Assembly (NCBI RefSeq): GCF_001424875.1
Contig: NZ_LMCT01000021.1
Location: 1 to 61,987, forward strand
Length of the DNA stretch: 61,987 nucleotides
DNA from: Kitasatospora sp. Root107
GTDB lineage: Bacteria > Actinomycetota > Actinomycetes > Streptomycetales > Streptomycetaceae
Direction of reading: 5' to 3'
Shown: piece after piece, positions 1 through 8,536 of the stretch
Layout of the letters: each line of letters starts with the position of its first letter
Numbering within the stretch: the stretch's first letter is position 1
Position numbers and translations under genes: made by a program
Notes under the pieces: generated by a model
Told to the model about the DNA's origin: nothing
Database searches by the model: none
Seen by the model: the letters and a program-made list of their open reading frames with translations, nothing else

Positions 1-281
1 TCCTCCGGGTTGAACTCGGGCATGGTCCAGGTGCCAGTGCCCCGGTCCCGCAGCCACAGGTCCCCGTCACCGTCGACCACAGTCGGCGGGACCGGTACAG
101 GCTCGGCCTGATCGGTGGGATCCCAGGTGACCCGGCCCGGGTGGGAAACGCGGCGCAGCTCGGTGGTGGCCAGCCGCGCGGCCAAGTCACGGGTGGACTC
201 TTCGGCGTCCTTGACCGATGCGAGTCGGAATGCGTCGTCAAGTACGGGAAGGGCTGGATTCTTGCTGCGCTTTGAACTCAT
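1..281 (-). CDS. Hypothetical protein, 3' end outside window
   Basis: The minus-strand frame opens at an ATG at 281 preceded by a clear GGAGGT ribosome binding site about 8 nt upstream and runs off the left edge of the window, so only about 93 N-terminal residues are visible. It begins MSSKRSKNPALPVLDDAFRL and has a charged first half with residues suggesting a helix, then a Pro/Val-rich stretch ending in a Trp-rich segment (WLRDRGTGTW). I do not recognise a family. Start and frame are well supported by the ribosome binding site and codon usage; function is unknown. Confidence 0.6.
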   Translation of the reverse strand, partial: MSSKRSKNPALPVLDDAFRLASVKDAEESTRDLAARLATTELRRVSHPGRVTWDPTDQAEPVPVPPTVVDGDGDLWLRDRGTGTWTMPEFNPE

Positions 282-804
282 ACGCTGACGACCTCCGGTG
301 GGGGCGTCACATCCGTTATGGCACCCCGTAGAGGAACACGGTATCCGAGGCGGGAGCCGGGCCGGCTACGACCACTGTGCAGGTGGAGGCGCTGGAAGAC
401 ACCGGGCGGTAGGGCTAGTGGCTCGTCTCGGGTCCTTGTCCAGGTAACTCGGTAGGCTGCCCGGGTTGCGGCCGTGTGGGAGGGGTCGCGAGTGAGCGAG
501 TCGGATGCTTTCGGCCGGCACGGGTGCCGCGGTGGGGCGGGCAGGGAGGTTGCGCCCGCCCGCGTTGCTACGACTCGAGGCCTTGGTCCAGCGCCAGGCG
601 CAGCAGGGTGATGGGTCGGTGGGGTGGGCGGAGAGCAGGGGCTGGTGGTCGGCGGCGTCGACGACGACGGGGCGGGCGTTGATGAGGGTGAGCCTGCGGG
701 TGGGGCGTTGATCGCACGAATGTGCCCGAAGCTTCCCCGGCGCTTGAACGCAGAGGAATTCAGCTGCAGCGTGAAGGGCCATTGTCTAGCCTCGGGCTCC
801 ATGA
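282..804. other. No convincing gene; possible coding debris
   Basis: About 520 bp between the partial gene and the helicase-associated remnant. On the minus strand around 590-720 a protein-like segment (LTLINARPVVVDAADHQPLL) is followed in another frame by a Leu-rich tail ending at a stop. This looks like the decayed end of a gene, but I cannot name it. Confidence 0.3.
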
Positions 805-1068
805 ACCGTCCCGCTGCGCCCCTCCAAAGAACCCCTGCTGCTGGACGACGGCACCACCGTCCAGGTCAGCCTCGGCCTGTTCATCACCAACAGCCGCACC
901 CGCCGCGCCGACATCCCCACCGCCCGCGCCACACGCCTCACCCAGCTCGGCATCCGCTGGCAACAGCCGGTCCCCCGGGGGCGGCAGGCAGACGGCCTAC
1001 CGCCCCGCTGGTCGTTCGACGGCAGCACCTTCGCCCTTCACTCACACGCTGTCAGGGCCCCTCAGTGA
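805..1068 (+). pseudogene. Remnant of a helicase-associated-domain protein
   Basis: From about 826 the plus frame reads KEPLLLDDGTTVQVSLGLFI, then NSRTRRADIP and LTQLGIRWQQ. This resembles the helicase-associated (HA) repeat of Streptomyces accessory proteins, in which a short beta hairpin leads to 'LG(M/I)xW'. The frame has no start codon, with in-frame stops at 787 and 802, and ends at 1068, so only one repeat survives. Assignment rests on the HA-like pattern alone. A fragment of the end of another protein is possible. Confidence 0.4.
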
Positions 1069-1229
1069 ACCGGTTGGTCCAGACCGTCGACCAGCCCGAC
1101 GGGCTGTCCGCGTCACGCCGGAAAGTGGGGCCGGACGGCGAGCACCTGCGCCTCCGGTGGTTCCTCCAGGGCATGGAGCCGGGCCAGCGCAACGCCGAGT
1201 TCCGAACCGGCTGGCGTTGGCCGGTGGTG

Positions 1230-1739
1230 CTACAGCCAGACGGCCCAGTCCTGGACAGCGGGCCAGGACGAGTTGCAGGTCCACAGGGTCATCTGGGTGC
1301 CGTTCGCGAAGCTGTTGCCCTCGTTGGTGATGCACTGGCCCGAGTTGAACAGCGGAGTCGTCCGGTTGTTACCCCGGTCGTAGTGGCTGCCGACGTTCCA
1401 CTTCTGGACGCTGGCGCCGGTGCAGTCCCAAAGGGTCAGGACAGTGCCATTGGAGTAGCTGTTGCCCCGAGGAGTGATGCACCTGCCGCTCTGGACGTGC
1501 TTGACCTCGCCCGAGCTGAAGAACTGGAACTTCTGGACGCTGGAGCCAGTGCAGTCCCAGAGCGTCAGCGTCGTGCCGTTGGCCGTTCCGTTGCCGTAGG
1601 GCGTGGCGCACTTGGGAGTTGCGCCGTACACGATGAAGTCTTGAGTGCCGGAGACGGCCTGCGAGGACCCGGTGTTCGCCAGGCTGAGAGCCAGGGTGGC
1701 TGCGGCGACCGCCGCTGTGCGACGCACGGTGTTCTTCAT
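1230..1739 (-). CDS. Secreted ricin-type beta-trefoil lectin
   Basis: The 169-aa protein starts at ATG 1739 with GAAAGG about 8 nt upstream. A Sec signal peptide (MKNTVRRTAAVAAATLALSL, cleavage near residue 28) is followed by a single ricin B-type beta-trefoil of about 135 residues. Its three repeats carry the GTxLTLWDCTG pattern and QxW-like positions (VQKF, VQKW, VQDW) typical of CBM13 and ricin lectins. Such domains bind galactose, xylan or other glycans outside the cell. There is no attached catalytic domain, so this is a free-standing lectin. It stands alone, with no operon partner. Family is clear; the sugar bound cannot be told from the sequence. Confidence 0.85.
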   Translation of the reverse strand: MKNTVRRTAAVAAATLALSLANTGSSQAVSGTQDFIVYGATPKCATPYGNGTANGTTLTLWDCTGSSVQKFQFFSSGEVKHVQSGRCITPRGNSYSNGTVLTLWDCTGASVQKWNVGSHYDRGNNRTTPLFNSGQCITNEGNSFANGTQMTLWTCNSSWPAVQDWAVWL

Positions 1740-3023
1740 GACAACCTTTCAGACAACAATGGACTGGGAACGGGCGGCTCGCCCGAGAGGAACGGCAGCC
1801 GACATCACCTGTCGACAGGGGGATGCGGGTCGGTCCGGTTCCTGGTCGTTGTGGTACCGACTCGGCTCTGACCGCGCCGTGGGCGTGTACGAGCGTTGAC
1901 GCTCTCCCCGTGATCCCGTCGGCCCCGACGGCAGTGACCCACTCAGCACCATGTCCGAGGTCGGCCACAGCAGCCGGACGCGCGCGGCCCTCAGCTTCCC
2001 CATCTCCCCCGGTGCTGCGCCAGGCCGCCAAAGCACCCGCGGAGGTGACGTGCAACCGGACGTATTTGATCATGAGCGGTGCAGCATCATCAACTCCCCG
2101 TGCGGCTGCGCTGCGACAGTGGGCGCTGCCGGATCTGCTCCACTCACAGCGAGCCGGCAACGATGACGACCCGCGTTCCCATCGCTCGACCGCGGTCAGC
2201 ACACCAGCCTGAGCGCAGACGATTTCGGCCGTGCACCGGTAGTTGTCATCTTCAAGCCCCCGTAGGCCACCTCCCGGATGCGCTCGCTGATCCCGGGGAT
2301 CGGTCCGCTAACAGTCCTCCAACTGCCCCACAGCGACCTTCCCCGCCGACCAGCCCCGGTGCGGACCGGTGGCCGTGGCCGGTGTGGGGGCGGTATCACG
2401 GCCGGCCCATCCGTCCCGCGTCTCCAGCGGCCGCCCGGGGTCGGCGGGCAGGACCAGGGCCGGACGATGACCGGGCATCAGCTCGGGCCAAGGCCTGCCC
2501 AGCAGGCCCGGCCCGCTGATCGTTTCCACGCCCACACCCTCCCCCCGAGCCGGCCCGTTCCGAATCCGCCCCCTCCCGGCCTGACCCACCGCCGAGCAGC
2601 CCCGGGTCCTGCCACCCTCGAGGCCGAGCACACGGCCGGCAACTGCCGGCCCGGCACCACCGATGCTGAAGGTGGTCGGGTACTCAGCCGTACCCCTATG
2701 CCGCAGCGGCTGGTGTAGAGGCGGAAGCTAACGCGAAGCAGCGGATCCTGCGGTGACCAGACGCTGTGCAGGGGGTTCTGCACGGCGTCCGGCTCGGCGG
2801 CAACCAGTGCCGAGCCGGACGCCATCTCCTGTCTGACCGTCTGCTGGAAGAGCTCCCAGCGGCTGCCCCGCGGCCCGCTACCGAGCCTGTGGCCGGGTGT
2901 TACGTCCGTGATACCAGGGCTCGCCACGATGGCGCCAGGGGTGCCGAGGCTGGCGGTCATGCCGTTAGCGGCTGCGACTCCTCAGTTCGTCTGGTGAGTA
3001 ACGGGAATGGAGTAGGACAGATC
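1740..3023. other. Long stretch without a supported gene
   Basis: About 1.28 kb between the lectin and the SapA-like gene. Open frames occur on both strands because of the GC content, but none has a good ribosome binding site together with protein-like composition. A minus-strand frame starting near 2960 (MTASLGTPGAIVASPGITDV) is the least unlikely candidate. The segment is probably decayed accessory DNA plus the two flanking promoters. Confidence 0.4.
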
Positions 3024-3431
3024 ATGAGGAAGCTCTTCAAGCGCATCGCCATGAGCGCAGCGGTCACCGCGATGGCGGCGGGCGGTGTCGCGGTCATGCC
3101 GAGCGTGGCCGAGGCAGCCAGTTACAACGGCGCATGCGGCAGCGGGTACTCCGTTATCGACTCGCTGCCGCTGGCGGAGGGGACCGTATTCCTCACCTAC
3201 AACAGCTCCAACGGCTACAACTGCGTGGTGACCGTCCGCAGCAACCCGAGCTCGTACCTGAAGTCGATGGACGCGGGCATCCGGCTCTCCGGCGGCACCT
3301 GGATAGAGGACGGCGGCTTCTACACGACCTACGCCGGCCCGGTGCGCCTCCACGCGCCGCACTCGTGCATCGACTGGCGGGGCACCATCAACGGCGAGGT
3401 CAACTACCAGTACAACTCGCACTGCGGCTGA
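3024..3431 (+). CDS. Spore-associated protein A (SapA)-like secreted protein
   Basis: 135 aa from ATG 3024, preceded by GGAGTAGGACAG. The N-terminus is a Sec signal peptide (MRKLFKRIAMSAAVTAMAAG, likely cleaved at AEA-AS). The mature part begins SYNGACGSGYSVIDSLPL and contains the GTVFLTYN, NCVVTVR, TYAGPV and SCIDWRGTI segments of Streptomyces spore-associated protein A. Four cysteines probably form two disulfides. SapA-family proteins are small exported proteins recovered from spore surfaces; their biochemical role is unknown. Family assignment is from recall of SapA homologues and is fairly secure. Confidence 0.8.
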   Translation: MRKLFKRIAMSAAVTAMAAGGVAVMPSVAEAASYNGACGSGYSVIDSLPLAEGTVFLTYNSSNGYNCVVTVRSNPSSYLKSMDAGIRLSGGTWIEDGGFYTTYAGPVRLHAPHSCIDWRGTINGEVNYQYNSHCG

Positions 3432-3801
3432 CTACGCTCGTGACCGCTTGCGGTAGCTGTCCAGGATGTCCTGCCGTGCAGCGCATGCCGTCCCCGTCGT
3501 ACAGCGCGTTGTCCCGCTGCACGGGAGGTTGTCCCTGAGGTCCGGTCATGGTGTCCCGCCGAGACGGCGGTGCGCGGCGGCGAGCGGCAGCCACACCACC
3601 GGGCCTGGCCGGGGCCGTCCTGCCCGGTGCGGGCGACCGAGCGGTGAAGGGAAAGAGCGGCCGTTCCCGGTGCGGGCGACGGCCCGGTGGAGGACGTCCG
3701 GCAGGTGGGTGTCACCAACAGCCGGTGACACCGCCACCCGGCCTGGGCGGACAGGCCCGAGGCCCGCGCCTCGGGTCGTGGACCCATGTACGGCGTAACC
3801 G
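3432..3801. other. Gap with no supported gene
   Basis: About 370 bp. I see no gene here. It directly precedes the truncated hemopexin gene and may have lost that gene's promoter and 5' end. Confidence 0.4.
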
Positions 3802-4251
3802 GTGCGGACACCCGACGAGTTCATCTTCAAGCTGACCGACGACGCCAAGATCGAGGAGGCCCGCAAGATCCTCAGCGGCGACGAGCAGAACAAGGCCCAC
3901 GTGATGGGCCGGATCATCAAGCGAGCTGTCCCCTACAACCCGGGCTGGAGCTACCACCTGGACCCGAACACCGTCGGCTGGCCGGGCCTGAAGGGCACCG
4001 CCTTCGCCTCCGGCATCGACGCCGTGTGCGGTGTGCCGGACAACGCCACCGACCTGTACCTGTTCAAGGGTGACCAGTACCTGCGCTACAAGGTCGGCGA
4101 CGAGAAGATCGCATCCGGGCCCAAGAGCCTGGCGTCGGTCTGGGGAGTCGACGGCGTCTTCGCCAAGGGCGTCGACGACGCCTGCTGCGTTCCCGGCGGC
4201 ACCGGCGACCTGTACTTCTTCAAGGGCGACCAGTACGTCCGGGTGCGCTAA
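3802..4251 (+). CDS. BP74-like/hemopexin-repeat protein, probably 5'-truncated
   Basis: The open frame of 149 codons begins at GTG 3802, one codon after an in-frame TAA (3796), with no ribosome binding site. Residues 3-55 (PDEFIFKLTD through SYHLDPNTV) match the BP74 N-terminal domain seen in hemopexin-type proteins, but its first strand is missing. It passes straight into two hemopexin-like repeats carrying FASGIDAVCGVP and FAKGVDDACCVP, each followed by a (L/F)FKGDQY motif. Full-length relatives have more complete BP74 domains and usually four hemopexin blades. I infer a gene that lost its start and part of the domain junction, possibly still translated from GTG. Hemopexin folds bind ligands or proteins; the target is unknown. 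Confidence 0.6.
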   Translation: MRTPDEFIFKLTDDAKIEEARKILSGDEQNKAHVMGRIIKRAVPYNPGWSYHLDPNTVGWPGLKGTAFASGIDAVCGVPDNATDLYLFKGDQYLRYKVGDEKIASGPKSLASVWGVDGVFAKGVDDACCVPGGTGDLYFFKGDQYVRVR

Positions 4252-4583
4252 ATCCTTTCCTGGTGCGGGCGGCGACGGTGTCGGCGGGGTTCTCCCGCAC
4301 GGTGAGCAGCGCGCGGGTCGCCACGAGACGGGCGCCGGGCGGGGCGACGTACCGGTCGGTAGGTGCCGGTGGCGGCGATGTCCTGGACGAAGGGGAGCAC
4401 CGGCCAGGCGGGCAGGTCGTCCAGGTCGACGCCGAGTTCCTCAAGGAGCTCGCGGCGCAGCGCGGCCGTCTCGTCCTCTCCGGGCTGGACCAGGCCTGGC
4501 CGGTCTCGGCGGATCAGGCGCAGGTGGCCGTCGTGGACCAGGACGGCGCACATCCGCACTGGCACCGGCGCCGCGGCTGTCAC
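4252..4583 (-). pseudogene. Decayed Nudix hydrolase
   Basis: GTG at 4583 overlaps the stop of the upstream DUF402 gene (GTGA), indicating translational coupling. The frame starts VTAAAPVPVRMCAVLVHDGH and contains an intact Nudix box (G-x5-E-x7-REx2EELGV) with GLVQPGEDE then LRRELLEELG. The strand that normally precedes the box is missing, with RRDRPG passing straight into the box. Near 4360 the expected C-terminus (RYVAPPGARLVATRALL) lies in another frame, implying a frameshift. The remnant ends against the convergent hemopexin gene. Nudix enzymes hydrolyse nucleoside diphosphate derivatives; this copy is probably inactive. Confidence 0.6.
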
Positions 4584-5254
4584 CGCAGGGCCTCGGCGGG
4601 GACGTGTTCGGCGTCGGCGGGGAGTTCGGGCAGTGGCCAGGCCGGGTGCGGGGTCCAGGTGGGCCAGCCGCCGGCGAACGGGCCGGTGCGGTTGTCGAGC
4701 ATGGTGATCGCCCGGCCCTGGGCCTGCTCGACCTGGCGGTGCAGGTAGTCGTCGATCACACCGAGGCGGCGCAGCTGGGCGTACTCCGCGCGGTCCTTCC
4801 AGTGGTGGCCGGACAGGTCGGGGGTGACGACCAGGTCCAGGCACAGGTCCATGGTGTCGATGCCGACCCCTGGCCGACGGAGGTACGGCTTCTCGAAGTT
4901 GACGTACCAACGCAGCGGCTCGCCCGAGGCGTCCTGGAAGCAGTGGACGGAGAACCACTCGCCGTTCAGGAAGTGGCTCAGCAGGGTGGTGCCGGTCCAG
5001 CGGTAGCGGTCCAGGGCCCAGGTGCCGGCCGCCAGGTCAGCCAGCATTCGCTCGCGCTGGGCTTGGTCGCCGGTGCGGGTGGAGGTGATCCAGGTCGTGG
5101 GGGCGAGGCTCTCGATCCCCGGCCAGTAGGCCAGGGTGAGCACGTGGCCGGTGTCGGCGACCACCCGCTGCGGCATCGCGGTCCACACCCGCCCCGCGTG
5201 GACGTCGCGGCGCACCGCCGTGGTGCCGGGCAGAAACAGGTCGGTGTCAGTCAC
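4580..5254 (-). CDS. DUF402 (FomD-like) family protein
   Basis: 224 aa from GTG 5254 (AGGAT about 10 nt upstream). Residues 110-180 contain the DUF402 core: WYVNFEKPYLRRPGVGIDTM, then DLCLDLVV, an acidic stretch and a downstream LRRLGVIDD helix. DUF402/FomD-type proteins bind divalent metal through clustered acidic residues, and characterised members hydrolyse nucleoside phosphate or phosphonate anhydrides. The substrate here is unknown. The gene overlaps the decayed Nudix gene by 4 nt, a pairing that hints at nucleotide-derivative metabolism. Domain assignment is good; function is inferred. Confidence 0.75.
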   Translation of the reverse strand: MTDTDLFLPGTTAVRRDVHAGRVWTAMPQRVVADTGHVLTLAYWPGIESLAPTTWITSTRTGDQAQRERMLADLAAGTWALDRYRWTGTTLLSHFLNGEWFSVHCFQDASGEPLRWYVNFEKPYLRRPGVGIDTMDLCLDLVVTPDLSGHHWKDRAEYAQLRRLGVIDDYLHRQVEQAQGRAITMLDNRTGPFAGGWPTWTPHPAWPLPELPADAEHVPAEALR

Positions 5255-5351
5255 CGCAGGATCCTGCCCGTTCGCAGGGCCGGGAAGTCCACTCGATGGT
5301 GTGAGCGCGGGCCTGGGCCGGGAGGCCGGGGCGGCTGCTCCCGGCCCCGGA

Positions 5352-5453
5352 TCAGCGGTTGTACGCCAGAGCGGCCGTGCGCAGCCGGGCGAGGATCGGC
5401 AGGACCCGCTCGGGGTCGCCGTCGGGGGTGAACGCCAGGATCACGCTGATCAC
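5352..5453 (-). CDS. Possible 33-aa small protein downstream of tpg
   Basis: Eight nucleotides after the tpg stop, a GTG at 5453 opens a short frame reading VISVILAFTPDGDPERVLPI and ending at a TGA at 5352. The composition is protein-like (hydrophobic strand, turn, amphipathic helix) and the frame is codon-biased. There is no obvious ribosome binding site, so it would depend on coupling to tpg. It could equally be the leftover tail of another gene. Confidence 0.3.
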   Translation of the reverse strand: MISVILAFTPDGDPERVLPILARLRTAALAYNR

Positions 5454-5461
5454 GACGTGGG

Positions 5462-6013
5462 TCAGTTCAGGTCGAAGTCGTCGGGGTCGAAGGTGAAGTC
5501 GTCCGTGGTGAAGCCGCCGTAGGCGCCGCCGTTGAAGTAGTCGGCGAGGGCTTCGCCGATCACCTGGCGCACGTCCTCCTCGTTCTCGGCGCGGGCCAGG
5601 GCGGCGGCCTGCTCGCCCGTGAGGTTGAGGTGGATGTCGCGGGCCCGGACTGCGTCGGAGCCCTGGATCTCGAACGTCATCGTGCGTCCGACCCGGGCGT
5701 TGATGCCGGAGATCGTGCCGCGCTGCGCCAGTTGGCGGGCCTTGCGTTCCCGGCCGCGCTCGGTGGTCTGCACCTCGAGAGCCTCGCGCTGCAGCCGGTC
5801 GACGTGCTTGGTGGGATGGCGGGTGCCGTCGATCCAGCGCTGCACGGTGCGCGGCGCGACGCCGTAGGCGGCGGCCATCGCCTTGGTGCTGCCGCCGTAC
5901 TTGCGCTCGCGCACATGCCCGGCCTGCGTGGTGGCCTGCACGGGGGCCTGGCGAGAGGGGAACAGCGCCTCGCGCACCCGCCCGAACATTCCCCGGATCC
6001 CGGAGCTGGCCAT
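5462..6013 (-). CDS. tpg: Telomere terminal protein Tpg-like
   Basis: 183 aa, ATG 6013 overlapping the tap stop (ATGA). The protein has the size and layout of Streptomyces Tpg: a basic N-terminal half with a helix-turn-helix (STKAMAAAYGVAPRTVQRWI), a basic middle (ERGRERKARQLAQ) then ISGINARVGRTMTFEI, and an acidic C-terminal tail (DDFTFDPDDFDLN). Tpg becomes covalently attached to the 5' ends of linear Streptomyces replicons and primes end patching; a Thr in the middle region carries the nucleotide in characterised homologues. Co-transcription with tap is the standard arrangement. Sequence looks divergent from the archetype, so it may belong to a plasmid or variant telomere type. Confidence 0.85.
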   Translation of the reverse strand: MASSGIRGMFGRVREALFPSRQAPVQATTQAGHVRERKYGGSTKAMAAAYGVAPRTVQRWIDGTRHPTKHVDRLQREALEVQTTERGRERKARQLAQRGTISGINARVGRTMTFEIQGSDAVRARDIHLNLTGEQAAALARAENEEDVRQVIGEALADYFNGGAYGGFTTDDFTFDPDDFDLN

Positions 6014-8523
6014 CAGCTGGTGCCTTCCTCATCGTCATCGCCGGTACCGGCCGGAGCCGCCTCGGTGCCGGGCTCGGCATGGTCGACCGGGGTGCCGTCG
6101 GTGGCGTACTGGTGGGTCAGCTTGGAGGGGTGCTCACGGCGGCCCATCGCCTCGATGGCGGCCTGCAGCGGGACCGAGGACTCGTGCTTGTGGCTGCCCG
6201 GGGCGATGCCCAGGCGCAGCGCTCCGGGGACGGGGGTGCCGTCGTCCTTGACCGGCAGGAACTCGATGGGTGACGGCTGGTCGGCGGCGTAGAGGTAGGA
6301 GTCGACGTTGACCGCGAACGGGGCGCGGCCGGTGAGCTGGAGGGTCTTGCGCAGACGGCGGTGGGCGGCGATGCGGGCGGCGGCGATGATGTGGAAGCGG
6401 ATCTCCGGTCGGTAGGACCAGGAGGCGGCGACCTTCGCCTGCCACGTCTGGTCGTCCAGGTGGCGGGCGGAGTCGGCCCACTTGCCGATGCCACCCTTGT
6501 AGATCGACTTGTAGAGCCCGGCGAGGACCAAGGCGTCCGCGCGGACCGGGTCGATGCCGACGTCCTTGTGCACGGCGTACGCGTTGAGGAACTCGGTCGG
6601 GCTCTGGCCATCGGTCAGGCCGAGGTCGGCATAGGCGCGCTTGTACCCGGCGCGGATGCGGCCGGTCCACTCCTTGAGCAGCGGGACGGTGTGGCTGGAC
6701 AGCAGGGCGTCGGTGATGGTGGCCGGGTCGAAGCCGTAAGTGGTGGCCATGTAGGCGACGGTGGGGGTGGCATACCAGCCCGGCCCGGTGGGCGGCCGGC
6801 CGTGGAAGGTGGCCGGGTGCGGCAGCAGCTCGTCGACCGCCGTGGTGGTGAAGTCGCACCACCACAGGCCAGCGGTCTTGCCGCCGTCCCAGGCCGGGTT
6901 CTTCACCGGCTCCAGCGGGCCCGACGGCAGGCGCAGGGAGTCGGTGACGGACAGGTAGGACGCGCAGACGTCGACCGCGACCGCGAAGGCACGGCCGGTC
7001 TCCTCGGTGGTGAGCTCGCGGGCCCACCACTTGTAGTCCTCCTCCTCGCACACCGTCCCACCCTCGGAAAGCAGCTCGCGCGTGAGCAGGTGGCGGGCCC
7101 CGGCCGCCGGCGGCACGCAAAGGTCGCCCTTGGGGAGGGCGCCCTCGCGCGGGTGGGAGGACCGCTCCCCCGTCGCCACGTCCTTCACCCACTCCTCGCG
7201 CGGACGCACCGCCTCCAGCAGGCCCATTCCGGTGGTGGCGGTCGTCGCGCCGGGCGCGACGCCGAGGTCGGTGGTGAAGGCCCGGAAGCGCCGCGCGAAC
7301 GTCGCCCCGTCCTTCGTGCCGTCGGGGGCGGTGGCCAACGGGACGGCCAGCGCGCTGGTGGCCTGCTGCCGGGCGTCGCCCTGCCCGAGCCACGGCGCCA
7401 CCGTGATACGCACCGAGGTCTTCTGGCCGCCGACCGAACCCTTGCGGCGGAAAGCGTGGAACGTCGGCCCGACCTGCTCGGAGACCTCCATCCCGACGCT
7501 CGCGGCAGCCTTCGCCAGCTTCGCCTGGAGCGCGGTCAGAGCCTTCTCCGTCGCGGGGAGGGCGGCGGGCAGGCCCAGCTGCTTGAGCGCGGCGGCGGTC
7601 AGGCACACCGTCCCGTCCCCGCCGCGCCCCGAAGGGTGGGCCCGCTCGACGCGCAGCGGCAGGCCGGTGCCCAGCCACGCGAACCAGTCGCCCGGCTTCG
7701 GCCCGGCCGGAGCCGGGAACTGCGGCACATCCAGCGCCCAGGTACCGTCCTCAGCGGCGTCCAGCGCGACCACCGGCCACCACCTGGCGGCAGCAGCCGA
7801 GACAGCGGGAGCCGCGGGCCGCGCCACGGCGGGACGGCTCGGGGTACGGGCCACAGTGGGGCGCTGGCCCGAGCGTGCCGGGGCCGACGGCGCGGCGGGC
7901 GCGGGCCAAGACGGCGGTGCGGTGACCGGAGCCGGGGCAGCCGCAGCGGCCGCAGCGGGCGCGGGGGGTGCGGGCGGTGCGGGCGGTGTGCTCGACGCGG
8001 GCTGGACGACCGGGGCGGGGGTGAGCTGCTCGGGCTGCGGCGCGATGGCCACCGGCACCTGGGGGGCGGGGCGGCACAGGCCGCCGAGGTGCATCGGGCG
8101 GCCCTGGGCGCGGTAGACCGAGGGACGTCCGCACTGCGCGCACGGCGCCGCCTCGAACAGCACCGGGGAGCCGTCCGGGTTCTGATCCGGCGTCACCTGC
8201 TGCTGCGGCGCCGGGTCGGCGGAGGCCTGCGGCGCGGAAGCCGCCGGGGCCTGCACCGGAGCGGTGGGCTGCTCGAGGGCGGGGAAACGTGCGGCCAGGC
8301 CGTCGAGGAGCCGGGCGTAGGCCGGGGTGATGTCCGGCCCCGGAACGGCGCTGCCGTCCTCCCAGCCCCGCACCAGGGTCGAGTCCACCCGCAGCGCGAC
8401 CGCGATCTGAGTGATCGTCAGCCCGGCCGCCAGGCGCAGCCGCTGCCGCTCCGCCGGGTCCGGCAGGCCCGTGCGCACGGTCGAGAGCAGGGCGTCGACC
8501 GAGTTCAGCAGTTCGTCGGACAT
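6013..8523 (-). CDS. tap: Telomere-associated protein Tap-like
   Basis: 836 aa. ATG 8523 is chosen because GAGGAG lies about 9 nt upstream and the sequence MSDELLNSVDALLSTVR matches the typical Tap start. Residues 25-75 form an XRE-type helix-turn-helix (LRLAAGLTITQIAVALRVDS). A Cys-rich zinc-ribbon-like segment (CAQCGRPS, then LGGLCRP) and a long Pro/Ala linker (about 170-260) follow, then a large C-terminal body. Tap binds telomeric DNA and recruits Tpg for end replication of linear replicons. It is in the same operon as tpg (4-nt overlap) and the upstream hypothetical gene (13-nt gap). The Ala/Pro linker explains the simple-sequence DNA at 7890-8000. Confidence 0.85.
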   Translation of the reverse strand: MSDELLNSVDALLSTVRTGLPDPAERQRLRLAAGLTITQIAVALRVDSTLVRGWEDGSAVPGPDITPAYARLLDGLAARFPALEQPTAPVQAPAASAPQASADPAPQQQVTPDQNPDGSPVLFEAAPCAQCGRPSVYRAQGRPMHLGGLCRPAPQVPVAIAPQPEQLTPAPVVQPASSTPPAPPAPPAPAAAAAAAPAPVTAPPSWPAPAAPSAPARSGQRPTVARTPSRPAVARPAAPAVSAAAARWWPVVALDAAEDGTWALDVPQFPAPAGPKPGDWFAWLGTGLPLRVERAHPSGRGGDGTVCLTAAALKQLGLPAALPATEKALTALQAKLAKAAASVGMEVSEQVGPTFHAFRRKGSVGGQKTSVRITVAPWLGQGDARQQATSALAVPLATAPDGTKDGATFARRFRAFTTDLGVAPGATTATTGMGLLEAVRPREEWVKDVATGERSSHPREGALPKGDLCVPPAAGARHLLTRELLSEGGTVCEEEDYKWWARELTTEETGRAFAVAVDVCASYLSVTDSLRLPSGPLEPVKNPAWDGGKTAGLWWCDFTTTAVDELLPHPATFHGRPPTGPGWYATPTVAYMATTYGFDPATITDALLSSHTVPLLKEWTGRIRAGYKRAYADLGLTDGQSPTEFLNAYAVHKDVGIDPVRADALVLAGLYKSIYKGGIGKWADSARHLDDQTWQAKVAASWSYRPEIRFHIIAAARIAAHRRLRKTLQLTGRAPFAVNVDSYLYAADQPSPIEFLPVKDDGTPVPGALRLGIAPGSHKHESSVPLQAAIEAMGRREHPSKLTHQYATDGTPVDHAEPGTEAAPAGTGDDDEEGTS

Positions 8524-8536
8524 CGGGCGTCGCTCC

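Noticed and set aside
278..802. A minus-strand frame of 174 codons whose stop overlaps the ATG of the first gene
   Set aside because: The ATGA overlap looked like coupling, but the protein is low-complexity Pro/Ser/Thr and the first gene has its own strong ribosome binding site.
624..1871. A 415-codon plus frame across the ricin-type lectin
   Set aside because: It is antisense to the lectin gene, which has signal peptide and QxW repeats; the plus frame has no protein-like features.
7890..8010. Simple-sequence tract resembling a tandem repeat array
   Set aside because: It encodes the Ala/Pro-rich linker of Tap; no spacer-repeat structure, so not a CRISPR array.
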